A DNA stretch of 64,000 nucleotides, taken from contig JAACJQ010000343.1 of NCBI GenBank assembly GCA_016879935.1, forward strand, positions 24,907 to 88,906. The letters run 5' to 3'. This document shows, one piece after another, positions 23,671-32,417 of the stretch; positions within the stretch are counted from its first letter, which is position 1; the number at the start of each line of letters is the position of its first letter. The position numbers and the translations under genes were made by a program. Origin of the DNA: Archangiaceae bacterium (GTDB taxonomy: Bacteria > Myxococcota > Myxococcia > Myxococcales > Myxococcaceae). The notes beneath the pieces are model-generated. The model had not been told where the DNA came from, made no database searches, and saw nothing but the letters and a program-made list of their open reading frames with translations.

Positions 23671-25553
23671 GCCTCGCGCTGGTGCTCTCGGTGCTCGCGG
23701 CCGCACCGGCGCCCATCGACGAGGTGCCCAGACAGACCGCCGTCTTCTTCAACGCCCGCGTCGCGCAACGACAGAAGAAGCACGCCGAGGTGCTCTCGCT
23801 GTGGCTGTTGCGCAATGGGCTCGTCGACGCCGGCAAACACGGCACGCACGACGGGCCGTTCCGTTCGCTCGTCTGGGCGGCGACCGGTGCCATCGGCATC
23901 TGCCAGGACGGCTTCCCACGCGACGACGAAGACGATGGCGCCGGGCTGTGGCCGCTCGGCCTGCACAACCACATTCTCACCGCGAAGCAGGCTGACGAGC
24001 TGCCCACGCCGTACGAAGCGTTCGACGTCGGCCGGCAGCAGCGGCTCATCTCGCTCAACGACGTGCTCGACGACGAAGAGCTCGAGTCGGTGACCTTCTC
24101 GCAGACGAGCTGTTTCACGCCTGCCATCGCGCTCTTCGAGTACGGGTACAACCCGCTGGGCGACTTGTCAGACCGGCTCGTGTCGGGGCCGTTGCTGCGG
24201 CGGCTGCTGGTGAAGTCGCTCGAGACGGTGCGGCGAGATCGCGTCACCACCGTCGCGGCCATCGAGGCGCGCATCTTCGATCTCGATCTCGCGCTCACCG
24301 AGCTGCGCAACCGCAAGAAGAAGGAGGTCGCCGTCGACGTCGCCTCCGAGGTGCGCGGCGCGAACATGTCGGTCGCCGCGGGCAAGCAGGCGGGCGCGCA
24401 GGCCGCGAAGAAGCTCGACGAGCCACGACAGGTCGCCTTCCTGCAACGCACGCTGCGCTGGCAGCCGGCCGAGTGGCTCACGCTGAGCAAGACGCGCCGC
24501 GAGTTCCTCTTCTCGCATGCCCGGAAGCAGGCGACCGATCACCCGGCGCTCCAGCAGCTCACGCTCGGCATCGTCGACGCGCTGGTGGCGAAGAACGAGG
24601 GCGCCGAAGCAATGGGGTGGATCGGCACCATCGAGGCCGAGTTCGAGCGTCGCGACGTGTGGGACGGCGCGCGAGGTGAGCGGCTGCTCTCGCTCTCCGA
24701 CGACTCCGGTTTCCGCGAGCGCTCCGTCATCGCGTTGCACCGCGGTGTCGAGCAGCTGGAGCGTGGCGCACTGGCTGACTCGCTGCGCAGCTTCGCGTTC
24801 GCGCTCAAACACTCCGAGACGTCGACGATCGACTCGACCGTTCACCCGCTCGCGCGCCGGTGGTTGTCGTACGTGCTGTCGCGCTACGAGACGAACGCCG
24901 AGATCCTCGCGACGCTGAAGGCGCTCGTCCCCCGGCAGGACTTCAACCCCATCATCGAAGACCTCATCTGGGCTGCGGCGCTGCGGGCCGATGCGGTGTC
25001 GTTCGATCGCCTCGCGAACAGCGTGCAGCGCGGTGGCTCGTTCGACTCGAAGGTCGACCGGCTCTCGCTCATCGCGCACGGCAAGGCGGGCGAGCTGATT
25101 GGCCAGTTGAAGGCGAGCGCCGAAGAGGGCCCGTACGACACGCTGCGCTTCACGCGGCAGCTCGTCGACACGCTCGAGCGCGAAGAGGCCGACGTGCGCC
25201 GCGCGAACCGCGTGTTGCTGCAGCAGCTCATCGGCGTGCTCGACACCATCGCGACGCAACCGAACGCGGCGAAGACGACCGAGAAGACCGCGCGCGAGCT
25301 CGCCGGCCGCGTGCAGGCCTTGCTCGAAGCGATGGGGAGCGGCGCCGGGCCCAACGCAGACGTTCGCGCGATGAACCTCGCCCACTCGGCGTTCGCTGGC
25401 TCGTTGCGACTCGCTCCGTCTGATCCCCTGCCATGGCCCTTCGTGCCACCGAACGTCGAAGCACCCTCGGCCTTCACGCCATTTCAGCTCGTGCCCCTCG
25501 AGTGGCGTGACGAACACGGCAAGCTCGTCTTCGGTTGGAGGATCACCGAGTGA
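23667..25553 (+). CDS. Large exported helical protein, operon gene 11
   Basis: The GTG at 23667 overlaps the ancestral stop of the barrel gene (GTGA) and gives MSLALVLSVLAAAPAP, a short secretion signal. The 628-residue product is mostly helical with no membrane segment after the signal. Its central and C-terminal parts (about 280-600) have the regular helix-turn-helix spacing of TPR-like solenoids (RSVIALHRGVEQLERGAL, LRSFAFALKHSETS). I recognise no specific family. It probably acts in the periplasm as a scaffold of the operon-encoded complex; that is inference from context. The stop overlaps the next GTG (GTGA). Confidence 0.7.
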   Translation: MSLALVLSVLAAAPAPIDEVPRQTAVFFNARVAQRQKKHAEVLSLWLLRNGLVDAGKHGTHDGPFRSLVWAATGAIGICQDGFPRDDEDDGAGLWPLGLHNHILTAKQADELPTPYEAFDVGRQQRLISLNDVLDDEELESVTFSQTSCFTPAIALFEYGYNPLGDLSDRLVSGPLLRRLLVKSLETVRRDRVTTVAAIEARIFDLDLALTELRNRKKKEVAVDVASEVRGANMSVAAGKQAGAQAAKKLDEPRQVAFLQRTLRWQPAEWLTLSKTRREFLFSHARKQATDHPALQQLTLGIVDALVAKNEGAEAMGWIGTIEAEFERRDVWDGARGERLLSLSDDSGFRERSVIALHRGVEQLERGALADSLRSFAFALKHSETSTIDSTVHPLARRWLSYVLSRYETNAEILATLKALVPRQDFNPIIEDLIWAAALRADAVSFDRLANSVQRGGSFDSKVDRLSLIAHGKAGELIGQLKASAEEGPYDTLRFTRQLVDTLEREEADVRRANRVLLQQLIGVLDTIATQPNAAKTTEKTARELAGRVQALLEAMGSGAGPNADVRAMNLAHSAFAGSLRLAPSDPLPWPFVPPNVEAPSAFTPFQLVPLEWRDEHGKLVFGWRITE

Positions 25554-26197
25554 CGCGCCGGGAGCTGCGAGCGGCGATGAAGGCCCAGCGCGCCGCGATG
25601 AAGGAGCAGATGCGCGAGGTGAAAGCGCGCACCGAGGCCGCGCTCGCGAACGACCCGCACGTACAGAAGGCCCGACGGAGCCGGCGCCTCAAGCGCATCG
25701 CCGCCATCGCGCTGTTGCTGCTCCTGTTGCTGTTGATTCGCTGTGAAGGCCCGGGTGGCCCCGGCGAACCGGTCGCCCTCGCCGACGCAGGCACGCCCGT
25801 CGAGAAGGAGCTCGCGAAGAAGCCGGTGGCGAAGTCGAAGCCGAAGAAGGTCTCGATCGCGCCGAAGCCCGTCGAGCGGCCCGACTTCGACGCGCCGTCT
25901 CGCCTGCAAGCCGCGTGGGTCGACGAATTCCGCATGCAGGTGGCGGCGCGTTCTCCCCGGCTCTCGGCGTGTTTCATCGGCAGCAACCGGCCGGGCGCGT
26001 TGCGGTGGACGACGCTCGTCTCGTTGCAGACCGGCGCCGTCGGCAATCACGAGTTCGAGTCGATGGGCGTGGCGGCCGACCTCACGAAGGCGCAGCTCGA
26101 GTGTCTTCAGGCCGTGCTGACGAAGCCGGAGTACCACCTCGGCGACGCTGCCATCGAAGGCCTGCCCGAGCGCGTGAGTCTGGTGCTCGAGTTCTAG
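25550..26197 (+). CDS. Single-pass membrane protein with AgmX/TonB-like C-terminal domain
   Basis: The 215-residue protein starts at the GTG overlapping the previous stop. Residues 1-48 are a basic, helical cytoplasmic segment; 49-63 are a Leu-rich transmembrane helix; a Lys/Pro spacer (about 78-105) would cross the periplasm. The end (about 118-215) follows the pattern of the AgmX/PglI C-terminal domain (RLSACFIGSNRPGALRWT, GAVGNHEFESMG, LECLQAVL), with two conserved cysteines. In M. xanthus AgmX and PglI (GltJ and GltG) carry energy from the AglRQS motor across the envelope, TonB-fashion. A matching role with the MotAB-like stator is inferred. Last gene of the coupled operon. Confidence 0.75.
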   Translation: MTRRELRAAMKAQRAAMKEQMREVKARTEAALANDPHVQKARRSRRLKRIAAIALLLLLLLLIRCEGPGGPGEPVALADAGTPVEKELAKKPVAKSKPKKVSIAPKPVERPDFDAPSRLQAAWVDEFRMQVAARSPRLSACFIGSNRPGALRWTTLVSLQTGAVGNHEFESMGVAADLTKAQLECLQAVLTKPEYHLGDAAIEGLPERVSLVLEF

Positions 26198-26238
26198 GAG
26201 CGCTTGTCGGTGGCGCGCACATCGGCGACACGGGTCGC

Positions 26239-27633
26239 ATGCGAGTGATGCGCTGGTGCAGTGCCTTCTTCGTGCTGACTGCGTGCAGGTCGTTGCCGAG
26301 CGCTGAGCCGCTCCCGGCCCGACCAGAGCTGCAGCACCTGCAGAGCCGAGCGAGTGAGGCGACCACGTTGGCGACGTCGCTGTGTGACTCGGCGGGCCCG
26401 CGGCTGTCCGGTTCGCCCGGCAGCGCGCTGGCCGTCACGTGGGCCGTCGAGACGATGACGCGTCTGGGCCTCTCGAACGTTCACACCGAACCCGTCACGG
26501 TGCCGCACTGGGTGCGCGGCCTCGAGGAAGCGGCGGTCGTCTCGCCAGGCGTTCACCCGCTGGCTGTGACCGCACTTGGAGGGAGCATCGCGACGCCGGA
26601 CGGCGGCGTGGAGGCCGAGGTCGTCGAGGTGTCGTCGCTTGCGGTGCTGAAGGCGCTCGATGGTGGAAGCCTCGCGGGGAAGATCCTCTTCGCGAACGTG
26701 CCCATGCGACGCGCGGTCGACGGCTCGGGGTACGGCGAGACAGCAGGCGTGCGGCGACTGGCTCCGATTCAGGGCGCGATGGCGGGCGCCGTGGCCGTGG
26801 TGATTCGGTCAGTGGGCACCGACGTGAACCGCCTTCCCCACACCGGAGCGCTCGGTGCCGAGGCCTCGGCGATTCCCGCAGCAGCGCTCTCGATTCCCGA
26901 CGCCGAGCTCGTGCACCGGCTGCTGAGCGCAGGGCCCGTGCGACTTCGACTGCGGCTCACGCCACGCCTCGAGGCACCCGCGCAGGGCGCCAACGTGGTG
27001 GGAGACGTGCCCGGGCGGGAAGAGCCAGGGCAGGTGGTGCTGCTGGGCGCGCACCTCGACTCGTGGGACCTCGGCACTGGAGCCCTCGACGACGGCGCCG
27101 GAGTCGGTGTGATTCTCGATGCCGCTCACGCGCTCCTTGGCCTGACGCAGCGCCCGCGCAGGACGGTGCGGGTGGTGTTGTTCGCGAACGAAGAGAACGG
27201 GCTCGCTGGTGCGAAGGCCTATGCGGCGGCGCATGCTGCCGAGCTGCCGCAACACGTGGCCGCGCTGGAGATCGACGCGGGAGGCGGCATGGCGCGTTCG
27301 GTACGAGTGCTCGCTCAGCCCTCGGCGCTTGCGGCCGTGCAGGCGTGGGAGCCGTCGCTGGCGCCGCTGTCGGTGCACGTCGAGACAGGCTCCGCAGAAG
27401 GCGGTGCAGACACCAGTGTCTTGAGAGCAGCTGGCGTTCCGCAGCTCGACGTGCGCCAGGACGTGTCGCAGTACTTCGACGTTCACCACACCGCCAACGA
27501 CACCGTCGACAAGATCGATCCCGTGCAGCTCACGCAGCTCGCACGCACCACCGCGACCGTCGCGTGGCTGGCTGCCGAGCAGGGCATCGACTTCGGTCGC
27601 GTTCCCGAGCCGCAGCGCACACGCGCGCACTGA
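26239..27633 (+). CDS. M28 family metallopeptidase, lipoprotein
   Basis: The 464-residue protein starts MRVMRWCSAFFVLTAC, a lipoprotein signal with lipobox LTAC (Cys16). A PA-like insert domain precedes an M28 catalytic domain whose two-zinc ligands are all visible: His and Asp in GAHLDSWD, Asp in ALDDGAG, Glu-Glu in ANEENG, Asp in LEIDAGG and His in FDVHHTANDT. It is therefore an active carboxypeptidase or aminopeptidase-like enzyme (the carboxypeptidase Q type is the closest I know), acting outside the cytoplasm on peptides. It follows the motor-like operon after 41 bp, but no shared function is evident. Confidence 0.87.
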   Translation: MRVMRWCSAFFVLTACRSLPSAEPLPARPELQHLQSRASEATTLATSLCDSAGPRLSGSPGSALAVTWAVETMTRLGLSNVHTEPVTVPHWVRGLEEAAVVSPGVHPLAVTALGGSIATPDGGVEAEVVEVSSLAVLKALDGGSLAGKILFANVPMRRAVDGSGYGETAGVRRLAPIQGAMAGAVAVVIRSVGTDVNRLPHTGALGAEASAIPAAALSIPDAELVHRLLSAGPVRLRLRLTPRLEAPAQGANVVGDVPGREEPGQVVLLGAHLDSWDLGTGALDDGAGVGVILDAAHALLGLTQRPRRTVRVVLFANEENGLAGAKAYAAAHAAELPQHVAALEIDAGGGMARSVRVLAQPSALAAVQAWEPSLAPLSVHVETGSAEGGADTSVLRAAGVPQLDVRQDVSQYFDVHHTANDTVDKIDPVQLTQLARTTATVAWLAAEQGIDFGRVPEPQRTRAH

Positions 27634-27764
27634 GGCGTCAGGCCGCAGCAGACGATGGAAGAGGTGTCGTGCTCCCGCTCCTCGCAGAGGGCAACGTGCT
27701 GCATCGCGCTCGACCGTCGCTGACGTGGTGCCACCGCGCTGAGCCCATGGCAGGGTTCGCCTTC

Positions 27765-28403
27765 ATGCGCGCTTCGTTGCTGCTGTCCCTCCTCGCCGTC
27801 ACCGCCTTCGCCAAACCGCTCGAGGGCGTTCCCTCCTCTGGAGCCACCGCCGCCGACTTCGCGCCGAAAGGCTGGGTCGTGGAGTCCTCGCTCGAAGGCG
27901 ATCTCAACGGCGACAAGACCCCCGACCTCGTCGTCGTGCTCATTCAGGAAGGAGACGGCGATCGGTCGCGAGCCCTTCTCTGGCTGCACGGCGCGGCGAA
28001 GGGCTTCACGCTGGTCGACTCGAACGTGGGCCTCGTCGCCTGCTTCTCGTGTCTGGGCATGAAGGGCGGCGACGCGAAGCCCGAGCTCGAGATCAAGAAG
28101 AAGGTGCTCGTCGTCACGCAGTGGGGCGGCTCGCGTGAGAGCTACGGCGCAGTGCACCGCTTCAGGCTCGAGAAGGGCGTGGTGCGGCTCATCGGCGTCG
28201 ACCACTCCGAGATGGACACGATGACGGGCGCGAGCACCACCACGAGCGAGAACCTGCTCACGGGCACGACCATCGTCGAGAAGATGCCGCCGCAGGTCGA
28301 CGAGAACGACAAGCCCATCACGGCAAAGCCGAAGAAGACGACCACGAAGAAGAAGCCCGCGCCGCTGCCCGCCTTCAACGCCGTGAAGGAATACGGCGAG
28401 TGA
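27765..28403 (+). CDS. Secreted protein with a calcium-loop (FG-GAP-like) motif
   Basis: The 212-residue protein starts at the ATG at 27765 (signal peptide MRASLLLSLLAVTAFA, cut before KPLEG); a start six codons earlier is possible. Residues about 40-62 contain EGDLNGDKTPDLVVVL, a DxNxDxxxD loop typical of FG-GAP/VCBS repeats and other calcium-binding loops. The end is Lys/Thr/Pro-rich. It is probably periplasmic or secreted. No enzyme motif is seen. The 131-bp gap upstream contains no gene. The stop overlaps the next GTG start. Confidence 0.7.
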   Translation: MRASLLLSLLAVTAFAKPLEGVPSSGATAADFAPKGWVVESSLEGDLNGDKTPDLVVVLIQEGDGDRSRALLWLHGAAKGFTLVDSNVGLVACFSCLGMKGGDAKPELEIKKKVLVVTQWGGSRESYGAVHRFRLEKGVVRLIGVDHSEMDTMTGASTTTSENLLTGTTIVEKMPPQVDENDKPITAKPKKTTTKKKPAPLPAFNAVKEYGE

Positions 28404-29152
28404 CGTCGACGGCGGCCTCTGAGCTCGAACGGTCACTGCATGAACAGCCTGAGAGCTGGCTCCCCTTCGACCGAAACCGCTATCTGCTCCTCGCCGGGCC
28501 GATTGGTGGCCGCGAGGCGTTCTTCGACGCGAGCGGTGCGCTGTTCGCTTACGCGCCGTTGAGCGAATGGGCCGTGAAGGCTGCGCTCGAGAGGGCGCGA
28601 GCCGCCAACGCCTCACTCGAGCCCGTTCCGGCCCAGACGCTGGCGCTCCTGACGAAGGGCGAGGCCGCCTACCTCGAGCTGCGCGACCGCCTCGCCACCG
28701 GCTCCATCGGCTGGAGGATTCACGCGGGCCTGCTCGTCATCGAGCTTGCGAGCGGGCTCTACAACACCGAGTTCCAGGGCGACGTCGCGACGAGTTTCAC
28801 GAAGCTCGCCGACGCAGGAGCGCTCTTCCTCCGGGCCGAGCAGCTGAAGCGCGCGACCTTCGGTACAGCTGCGGCCACGACTCACGACGTGCGCCCAGCC
28901 CAGTACCAAAGCCTCATCGAGGTCGTCGCCAAGCAGGACTCGACGCCCGAGTTGCTCCTCGCTGCCATGGAGCGTGGGGAGTTGGAGCTCGTGGGCGGAG
29001 GCCCGACGTCGGACCAGCTCTGGTCGCTCTCGTTCTCCTCGGGTGTGTTCACCGAGCGCTCGATGGGCGAGTCACGTGACTGCTCTCGGGAAGAGGTGCT
29101 CGGGGTGCTCTCCCGCCGCGGGTACCACACGGTGCACTGGCGACAGCGCTGA
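28400..29152 (+). CDS. Hypothetical soluble protein
   Basis: The 250-residue product (GTG start overlapping the previous stop as GTGA) has no signal peptide, membrane segment or motif I recognise. It is a mixed alpha/beta sequence with a conserved-looking middle (GLYNTEFQGDVATSFTKLADAGALFLR). The downstream end lies two bases from the opposing Omp85 gene, the stops forming the palindrome TGACGTCA. Operon position suggests co-expression with the secreted protein upstream. Confidence 0.6.
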   Translation: MTSTAASELERSLHEQPESWLPFDRNRYLLLAGPIGGREAFFDASGALFAYAPLSEWAVKAALERARAANASLEPVPAQTLALLTKGEAAYLELRDRLATGSIGWRIHAGLLVIELASGLYNTEFQGDVATSFTKLADAGALFLRAEQLKRATFGTAAATTHDVRPAQYQSLIEVVAKQDSTPELLLAAMERGELELVGGGPTSDQLWSLSFSSGVFTERSMGESRDCSREEVLGVLSRRGYHTVHWRQR

Positions 29153-29154
29153 CG

Positions 29155-30894
29155 TCAGGGCGGGAGCGCGCGATCGAGAATGTCGGGCCGAAGGTCGTTC
29201 ACCTGGCCCCACGTCGCGTTGAGACGATCGAGCCCGGGCGTCTGCGCGAAGTTGTTGATGTGCACGCCGAAGTCGAAGCGCAGCACCTCGAAGTTGAAGT
29301 ACGGCAGCAACAGCCGCATGCCGAAGCCGGCCGTGTGCTGCAGCAGCGGCGTCGCGTCGAACGCCGAGCCCACGTCGTAGAAGAGAACGAAGCCCAGGTA
29401 CGTGCCGAGCACGAAGGCGAGCGGGCGCGTGCGGTACTCGAGGTTCGCGAGCACCAGGTTGCGACCGGTGAACTGCTCCGCGAACGTGCCGCGCAGGCCC
29501 TGCGAGCCGCCGAGCAGCACCTGCCGGTTGTTCAGATCGTTCCAGCGCAGGTCGACCATCAGCCGCGTCACGAAGCGGCCGCCCTCGAAGGTGGGCGAGT
29601 AGTTGATCACCTCGGCCGCGAAGCGCTCGTTGGCGATGGTGGTGCCCGGCCGAAACCGCGCGCCGCCCGAGGCCGAGACGGTGAAGAGATCGTCCCACCG
29701 GTAGAAGCGATAGCGGGCCGCGCCGCCCACCTCGACGAACTGCTGCGTGGTGAGCGGTGATGGAAACGCCCAGCGCGCTCCGGCCGTGGCGCGGAAGCCC
29801 AGCTGGTAGTCCTCCGAGAGCTGGTACGTGTCGAGGTTCTTCAGAATGCGGAACTCGTTGGTGAACGCGGTGGCGATGCCCTCGACGAACGTCGCGTTCT
29901 CGCTGCGCGGCAGGTAGTTCGCGGTGAGCCACCTCACCTGCTCGGCGCCCAGGTTCGACTCGGCCATCGGCGTGTACTGCCGCACGTACGCACCGGCGTT
30001 CAGCGTGAGGTCGACCTTCACGCCGTCTCCGAAGCGGCGGGTGACGGTGGCGTCGAGGCCGAGCTCCTTCTGGTCGAACTGAAAGGGCACGCGCTCCGAC
30101 CCGCTCGTGTCGGGGTACGGCAGCTGCCACACGCTCGCGCCGCGGTAGATGCGCCGCTTGCGCACGTTCCACGCGCCGTCGATGAGGAAGCCCCACGGCT
30201 GATCGAGCGTGATGATGGGGTAGCCCACGAGCACCTGGCCGACGGTGCCTTCGACCGCGCCGGTCTGGCGGTTGAAAACGAGGTTCGCGGCCTCGGAGAA
30301 GCTGAAGCGCGAGCCGAAGAGCCGCCGCTCGGTGAACGACTGGCCGAGCGCGAAGGTGTCGAGCCGGAGCGTGGTGTCGATGGAGAGGCTCTGCCCCCAG
30401 CCGTTGAAGTTCACCTCGACGAGCGTGAGCTGGAGGAACTGGAGCAGCGTTCCGATGAGCGTGAACGAGTTCGAGAGGCGCAGGCTCCAGCGGTCTTGCG
30501 TGACCACGAGCACGCTGACCTTCCCGTTCGGCGCCTTCACGGGCACGACCTTCGCCACCGAGAGAATGAAGATGCGGCGCAGGTTGCGTTCGGTCTCGAG
30601 CGCGCGGTCGGCGCTCCACGTGTCGCCGGGTTTCAGCAGCACCTCGCGGCGCACGACCGAGTCACGCGTCTTGATGTGGAGGATGTCGAAGAACTTCGGG
30701 TTCTCTTCCGGGAAGATCTCTTCGCGCTCGACGAAGACCTGGTCGATGGCTTTGCCGTTCGGCGTCGGGTCGAGGTCGAGATCGCGGCGCGAGAGGCCCC
30801 ACTGCACCAGGCGCTCTTCGGGGCCGGCAGCCGACGTGTCGGGCGAGGCCGAGAGCAGGGCTGAGACGAGGAGCGCGAACCCGGTCACCGCCAC
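29155..30894 (-). CDS. Omp85/BamA-TamA superfamily outer-membrane protein
   Basis: The 579-residue protein has a signal peptide and a single POTRA-like domain (about 80-150; KTRDSVVRREVLLKPGD, RNLRRIFILSVAKVV). A 16-strand-type barrel follows, with the family hallmark LRGTFAEQF in the last third, corresponding to the VRGY/F loop-6 motif that contacts the barrel wall. Family members insert or translocate proteins or lipids in the outer membrane. One POTRA domain is fewer than BamA (five) or TamA (three), so this is more like a patatin-type or accessory Omp85. The GTG at 30894 is the best start. It follows a small lipoprotein gene by 32 bp, possibly a partner. Confidence 0.85.
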   Translation of the reverse strand: MAVTGFALLVSALLSASPDTSAAGPEERLVQWGLSRRDLDLDPTPNGKAIDQVFVEREEIFPEENPKFFDILHIKTRDSVVRREVLLKPGDTWSADRALETERNLRRIFILSVAKVVPVKAPNGKVSVLVVTQDRWSLRLSNSFTLIGTLLQFLQLTLVEVNFNGWGQSLSIDTTLRLDTFALGQSFTERRLFGSRFSFSEAANLVFNRQTGAVEGTVGQVLVGYPIITLDQPWGFLIDGAWNVRKRRIYRGASVWQLPYPDTSGSERVPFQFDQKELGLDATVTRRFGDGVKVDLTLNAGAYVRQYTPMAESNLGAEQVRWLTANYLPRSENATFVEGIATAFTNEFRILKNLDTYQLSEDYQLGFRATAGARWAFPSPLTTQQFVEVGGAARYRFYRWDDLFTVSASGGARFRPGTTIANERFAAEVINYSPTFEGGRFVTRLMVDLRWNDLNNRQVLLGGSQGLRGTFAEQFTGRNLVLANLEYRTRPLAFVLGTYLGFVLFYDVGSAFDATPLLQHTAGFGMRLLLPYFNFEVLRFDFGVHINNFAQTPGLDRLNATWGQVNDLRPDILDRALPP

Positions 30895-30926
30895 GAACGC
30901 TAGCGCAAGCGCTCAGCCACGCCGCG

Positions 30927-31310
30927 TCAGTTCTGGGGCACCCACGTGAGGAACTCGAGGGTGAAATCGGGCCTTCGCGACGGCCAACGCTCGGCAAACA
31001 GCTCGACGCGCACCGGCTTGCCGATCGTCGTCTCGTCGAAGAGGTTCGTACGGGGCTCGAAGCAGGTCTCGACCCAGACGGCAGGCGATGGCTCGGTGCC
31101 GACGCACGACAGAATGGTCTGTGTCTCGTTCGGCAGGTTGGCGGCGACTCCGATGAGGTCGGCGTTGAAGCCACCCGGGTCGAGCGTGATGGTGAAGAGC
31201 GGGTCCTCTCCGCCTGCCGTCAGGACGTCAGGCGCATCGGCGAGCACGGACTTGAAGGGGCTGCAGGCCGAGACGGTGGCGACGAGCAGAAGCGGGAGCA
31301 GCGGACGCAT
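30927..31310 (-). CDS. Small lipoprotein next to Omp85
   Basis: The 127-residue protein starts MRPLLPLLLVATVSAC, a lipoprotein signal with lipobox VSAC (Cys16). The mature part is a single small domain (LFTITLDPGGFNADLIGVAANL, VWVETCFEPRTNLFDE, VELFAERWPS) with two cysteines that may form a disulphide. No family recognised. Directly upstream of the Omp85 gene in the same orientation, so it may be an accessory lipoprotein like those of the Bam complex; that is inference from position only. Confidence 0.7.
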   Translation of the reverse strand: MRPLLPLLLVATVSACSPFKSVLADAPDVLTAGGEDPLFTITLDPGGFNADLIGVAANLPNETQTILSCVGTEPSPAVWVETCFEPRTNLFDETTIGKPVRVELFAERWPSRRPDFTLEFLTWVPQN

Positions 31311-31450
31311 GCACGAGGGCACTGCAAGAGCGAGACCTCGTGGTGGTCCCCGGGACAGCGACAGCTTTGGCGCAATCGAGCGGCAGCGCGTACCGCTCCC
31401 CCTGACAGCGGTGTCGGCCCGCAGGATGAACCGATAGGGTCTCGCGCGTG

Positions 31451-31711
31451 ATGACGATGCCCCGCCTCGTGTTGCTGCTTCTCGTCGTGAGCTGTGCACC
31501 GCCGCCGGGGAAGTGCGTGAAGCAGACCGACTGCGCGGCCGATCAGGTGTGCTCCTTCGTCGTGGAGCCAGATGGAGGCACGTGCACCCGCCGCTGTAAC
31601 GACGACGCCGAGTGCGCCTCTGAGAGCCCTCGAACGAAATGCGGGAAGTTCTACGGCCCGAACAACCCCGATGGTGGTGCAGTCGCGGGCTACGCCTGCA
31701 ACTCGCGGTAG
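31451..31711 (+). CDS. Small Cys-rich lipoprotein
   Basis: The 86-residue protein (ATG at 31451, with a GTG one codon earlier) has a signal ending LLLLVVSCAPPPG, so the Cys is probably lipidated. The mature chain has eight more cysteines in the order CVKQTDC, VCSF, TCTRRC, ECAS, KCGK, ACNS, the spacing of a small disulphide-bonded module. It resembles the single modules found in larger Cys-rich lipoproteins of this window. Function unknown. Its tail overlaps the methyltransferase gene by 22 bp. Confidence 0.65.
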   Translation: MTMPRLVLLLLVVSCAPPPGKCVKQTDCAADQVCSFVVEPDGGTCTRRCNDDAECASESPRTKCGKFYGPNNPDGGAVAGYACNSR

Positions 31712-32409
31712 GCACTCCAGACGAGGAAGCCGTCAGGGGCGAGCCGGGCGCTCACGTCGCTGCGGTCGAACGCCGTGACCGACGCGACGAAGGACTGGAG
31801 CGGGTCTGCAGTTCGAACGCGCTCCCAGACTTCGGTCCACGCGGTGAAGAACGCGTACACCGCGGTTCCCGGCTTCACGTCACGACGCAGCTCACGCGGC
31901 AGCACGTCGCGAAAGAGCCACGGAGAGAAGCCGCGCGCTCCGTCGGTGTGCAGCACCAGCGCCTCCTTCGACAACGCCTCGCCCCGACGGCGCAGCACCC
32001 AGAATGCCGAGACGTGCCCTTCGATGTCGGTGCTGCCTTCGAGACACACGCCGCCGTCGACGAGCAGCGGCAGCACGTCGGCGTGAAGCGTTTCCGCTCC
32101 ATCTTTGGTGAGCCCACGCCCCACGTTCGCGAGGCGAATGAGCGCTGACCTGGGCTCCGTACGAAGCGTCTGCAGGTCTCCCTCGAGGAACCGGAGCTGC
32201 GGGAAGTCGCGACGCCCCGTCTCGACGTGCGCGCCATTCACCTCGACGCCCACGACTTCCCGATCGGGAAACGCGAGTGACAGCTCGTGCGTGGTGACAG
32301 CCGAGATGCCGAAGCCGACGTCGGTGAAACGCCCGGCGGGCAGCGAGCCGCTCAGCTCGAGCCAGCGATTGAACGCGTGCAGCCGGCCAGGTCGAGTGCG
32401 AGCCCGCAG
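31690..32409 (-). CDS. Class I SAM-dependent methyltransferase-like protein (start uncertain)
   Basis: From 32409 the frame reads LRARTRPGRLHAFNRWLEL, then TDVGFGISAVTTHELS, a methyltransferase motif I (DxGFGxS/A), and GVEVNGAHVE with the acidic residue after strand 2; these are hallmarks of Rossmann-fold methyltransferases. An ATG/GTG/TTG start is missing: the GTG that overlaps the upstream stop (32421, GTGA) is followed by an in-frame TGA at codon 3, and the next usable codon is the CTG at 32409. The GTG at 32253 would remove motif I. So CTG initiation, a nonsense change, or a sequence error is likely. Substrate unknown. Confidence 0.65.
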   Translation of the reverse strand: MRARTRPGRLHAFNRWLELSGSLPAGRFTDVGFGISAVTTHELSLAFPDREVVGVEVNGAHVETGRRDFPQLRFLEGDLQTLRTEPRSALIRLANVGRGLTKDGAETLHADVLPLLVDGGVCLEGSTDIEGHVSAFWVLRRRGEALSKEALVLHTDGARGFSPWLFRDVLPRELRRDVKPGTAVYAFFTAWTEVWERVRTADPLQSFVASVTAFDRSDVSARLAPDGFLVWSAYRELQA

Positions 32410-32417
32410 GCGTCAGC

